Source: Opitutia bacterium
Lineage (GTDB): Bacteria; Verrucomicrobiota; Verrucomicrobiia; Opitutales; UBA953
DNA length: 7,766 nucleotides
Direction: 5' to 3'
Assembly: GCA_947378845.1 (NCBI GenBank)
Contig: CANCLQ010000036.1
Location: 1 to 7,766, forward strand
A program made the position numbers and the translations under genes. Position 1 is the first letter of the stretch. Each line of letters starts with the position of its first letter. Positions 6,546-7,766 of this stretch are shown piece after piece. The notes under the pieces are model-generated. The model was given only the letters and a program-made list of their open reading frames with translations, was not told the origin of the DNA and made no database searches.

Positions 6546-7766
6546 TTAGCTGACCGAACTAAGGGCTTCGGCGAGCTTCGAGGCATCGACGCCACCACCC
6601 ATAGCTGCATCGGGCTTACCTCCGCCTTTGCCGCCCATGCGACCGCAGGCATCCGCCACAATCTTGCCCGCTTGCTTGCCGGCCTTGATGGCGTCGGCTC
6701 CGCAATTTGCGACGAGCGAAACTTTTCCTGCATTAACCGCAGCGAGAACAACCACAGCGCCGGCACCAATCTTGCCTGCAACTTTCGCACCGAGTTCACG
6801 CAAGTCATTTGGATTTTCGACGTTCACTTGAGCGATCACAAAATGTAAACCGTCCTTGGCCTTGGCTTGTTGCGCAAGTGTATCGGCCAACGCACCCGCT
6901 TCTTTGTCGCGGTATGATTTCAATTTTTTCTCCAAGGTGCTAACTTGTTCTTGAAGCGCATCAAAGCGCTTTAATAAATCAGCAACCGGTACATTGCCAC
7001 TCGCTGCGAGTGATTTCAAAAGTTCAGCGTCGTGGTGACTGCGATCATAGGCCGCAATACCCGCCGTGGCTTCAATGCGGCGCACGCCTGCAGCAATTGC
7101 ACTTTCGCCGAGAATGCGGAAGAGGCCGATTTCACCAGTGGAACGCACGTGTGTTCCGGCACAAAGTTCCATCGACCAACCATTGAGGGCATGGACTTTG
7201 CCGCCGACTTGCACGACGCGTACGGTTTCGCCGTATTTATCGCCGAAAAATTGCATAATGTCAGGGCGTCCCTTGACCTCGGTAATTTTCACTTCCTTCC
7301 ACGAGACGGATTCATTGGCCAAGATACGCTCGTTAACAAGGCGTTCGATGTCCGCGACCTGCCCAGCGGTCAGAGCCTGGCCATTGAAGTCGAAAGTGAG
7401 TTTATCTGGAGCGACAGCCGAACCTTTTTGCGAAGCTTCTTTCGAAACCACTTCGTGCAATGCCCAGTGAAGAATGTGCGTGACGGTGTGGTGACGCTGA
7501 ATGGCGTCGCGGCGAGTTTGATCGAGGGTGATTTCAACTTCCGCGCCGACTTCAGGTGCGTCTTCGCCATCAATGAAGTGCAAAATAGTTTGGCCCGACT
7601 TCTGAGTATCGGTCACGCGCCACTCGCGTCCGCCCGCAATCAATGTCGCATTGTCGCCGACCTGTCCGCCCATTTCGGCGTAACATACGGTACGATCCAA
7701 AATAACTGCGGAGCGATTTTTCACTTTCGCAACTTGTGCGACCTTGGCCTTGGTTTGATTCGCATC
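6546..7766 (-). CDS. alaS: Alanyl-tRNA synthetase, C-terminal 406 residues (5' end outside window)
   Basis: This is the 3' part of the enzyme that attaches alanine to tRNA-Ala and hydrolyses mischarged Ser- or Gly-tRNA-Ala. The frame is open to the window edge: 14 further codons precede the GTG at 7724, so that GTG is not the start. Numbered from the edge, the fragment opens in the beta-barrel before the editing domain (YAEMGGQVGD, 29-38). It then gives the editing-site zinc ligands HTVTH (93-97) and CAGTH (192-196, most homologues read CGGTH), followed by RRIEATAG (218-225). A charged helical stretch (about 240-290) precedes the C-terminal DHHA1-type domain, which ends in the glycine-rich GRMGGKGGGKPD (375-386) and GGG (390-392). 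The aminoacylation and tRNA-recognition domains are off the window. The stop is TAA at 6548-6546. It is the most upstream visible gene of the leftward run. Confidence 0.96.
   Translation of the reverse strand, partial: DANQTKAKVAQVAKVKNRSAVILDRTVCYAEMGGQVGDNATLIAGGREWRVTDTQKSGQTILHFIDGEDAPEVGAEVEITLDQTRRDAIQRHHTVTHILHWALHEVVSKEASQKGSAVAPDKLTFDFNGQALTAGQVADIERLVNERILANESVSWKEVKITEVKGRPDIMQFFGDKYGETVRVVQVGGKVHALNGWSMELCAGTHVRSTGEIGLFRILGESAIAAGVRRIEATAGIAAYDRSHHDAELLKSLAASGNVPVADLLKRFDALQEQVSTLEKKLKSYRDKEAGALADTLAQQAKAKDGLHFVIAQVNVENPNDLRELGAKVAGKIGAGAVVVLAAVNAGKVSLVANCGADAIKAGKQAGKIVADACGRMGGKGGGKPDAAMGGGVDASKLAEALSSVS

Noticed and set aside
7066..7470. 134-codon open frame on the + strand opposite alaS, and similar antisense frames at 1215-1535, 1738-2112 and 3852-4148
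   Set aside because: Each lies wholly inside a confidently identified gene on the other strand, shows no recognisable domain, and is expected by chance from codon bias.
1..7766. Search for CRISPR arrays, insertion sequences, tRNA genes, phage or defence genes
   Set aside because: No repeated units with spacers, no transposase or integrase motifs, no cloverleaf-like sequence; nearly all bases lie in housekeeping genes.

Overview
This 7.8 kb window looks like ordinary chromosomal DNA of a Gram-negative-type bacterium. It is densely coding, roughly half G+C by eye, and its genes are unbroken apart from two cut by the window edges. The best taxonomic guess is Verrucomicrobiota, Opitutae/Opitutales-like. 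That guess rests mainly on the signal peptidase I: a domain of more than 100 residues stands where the serine box normally lies directly ahead of the rest of the catalytic fold, an arrangement I recall from that group. It is an inference from memory, not a search result.

Layout: on the + strand, the 3' part of a signal peptidase I gene (1-849) runs in from the left edge and ends 11 bp from a convergent gene. Everything else is on the - strand and reads right to left: the 3' part of alaS (alanyl-tRNA synthetase, 7766-6546, cut by the right edge), nadK (NAD kinase, 6464-5652), an ABC-F ATPase of the YheS/ABCF3 kind (5588-3738), an exported DUF3500 protein of unknown function (3723-2662), and menD (2573-861). 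Gaps along this run are 81, 63, 14 and 88 bp. It may be one transcript or a few overlapping ones; the ABC-F/DUF3500 pair is the tightest.

The genes serve basic processes: charging and proofreading of tRNA-Ala (alaS), rescue or tuning of ribosomes (ABC-F), NADP supply (nadK), menaquinone synthesis (menD) and release of exported proteins from their signal peptides (lepB). The DUF3500 protein has a signal peptide and is the only product with no known role.

No mobile element, CRISPR array, tRNA, rRNA or phage gene is visible, and no non-coding stretch exceeds 100 bp. I do not see a new multi-gene system here. The points worth a second look are the rearranged signal peptidase, the DUF3500 protein embedded among housekeeping genes, an inverted repeat in the alaS-nadK gap, and the absence of Shine-Dalgarno sequences at all four visible starts.
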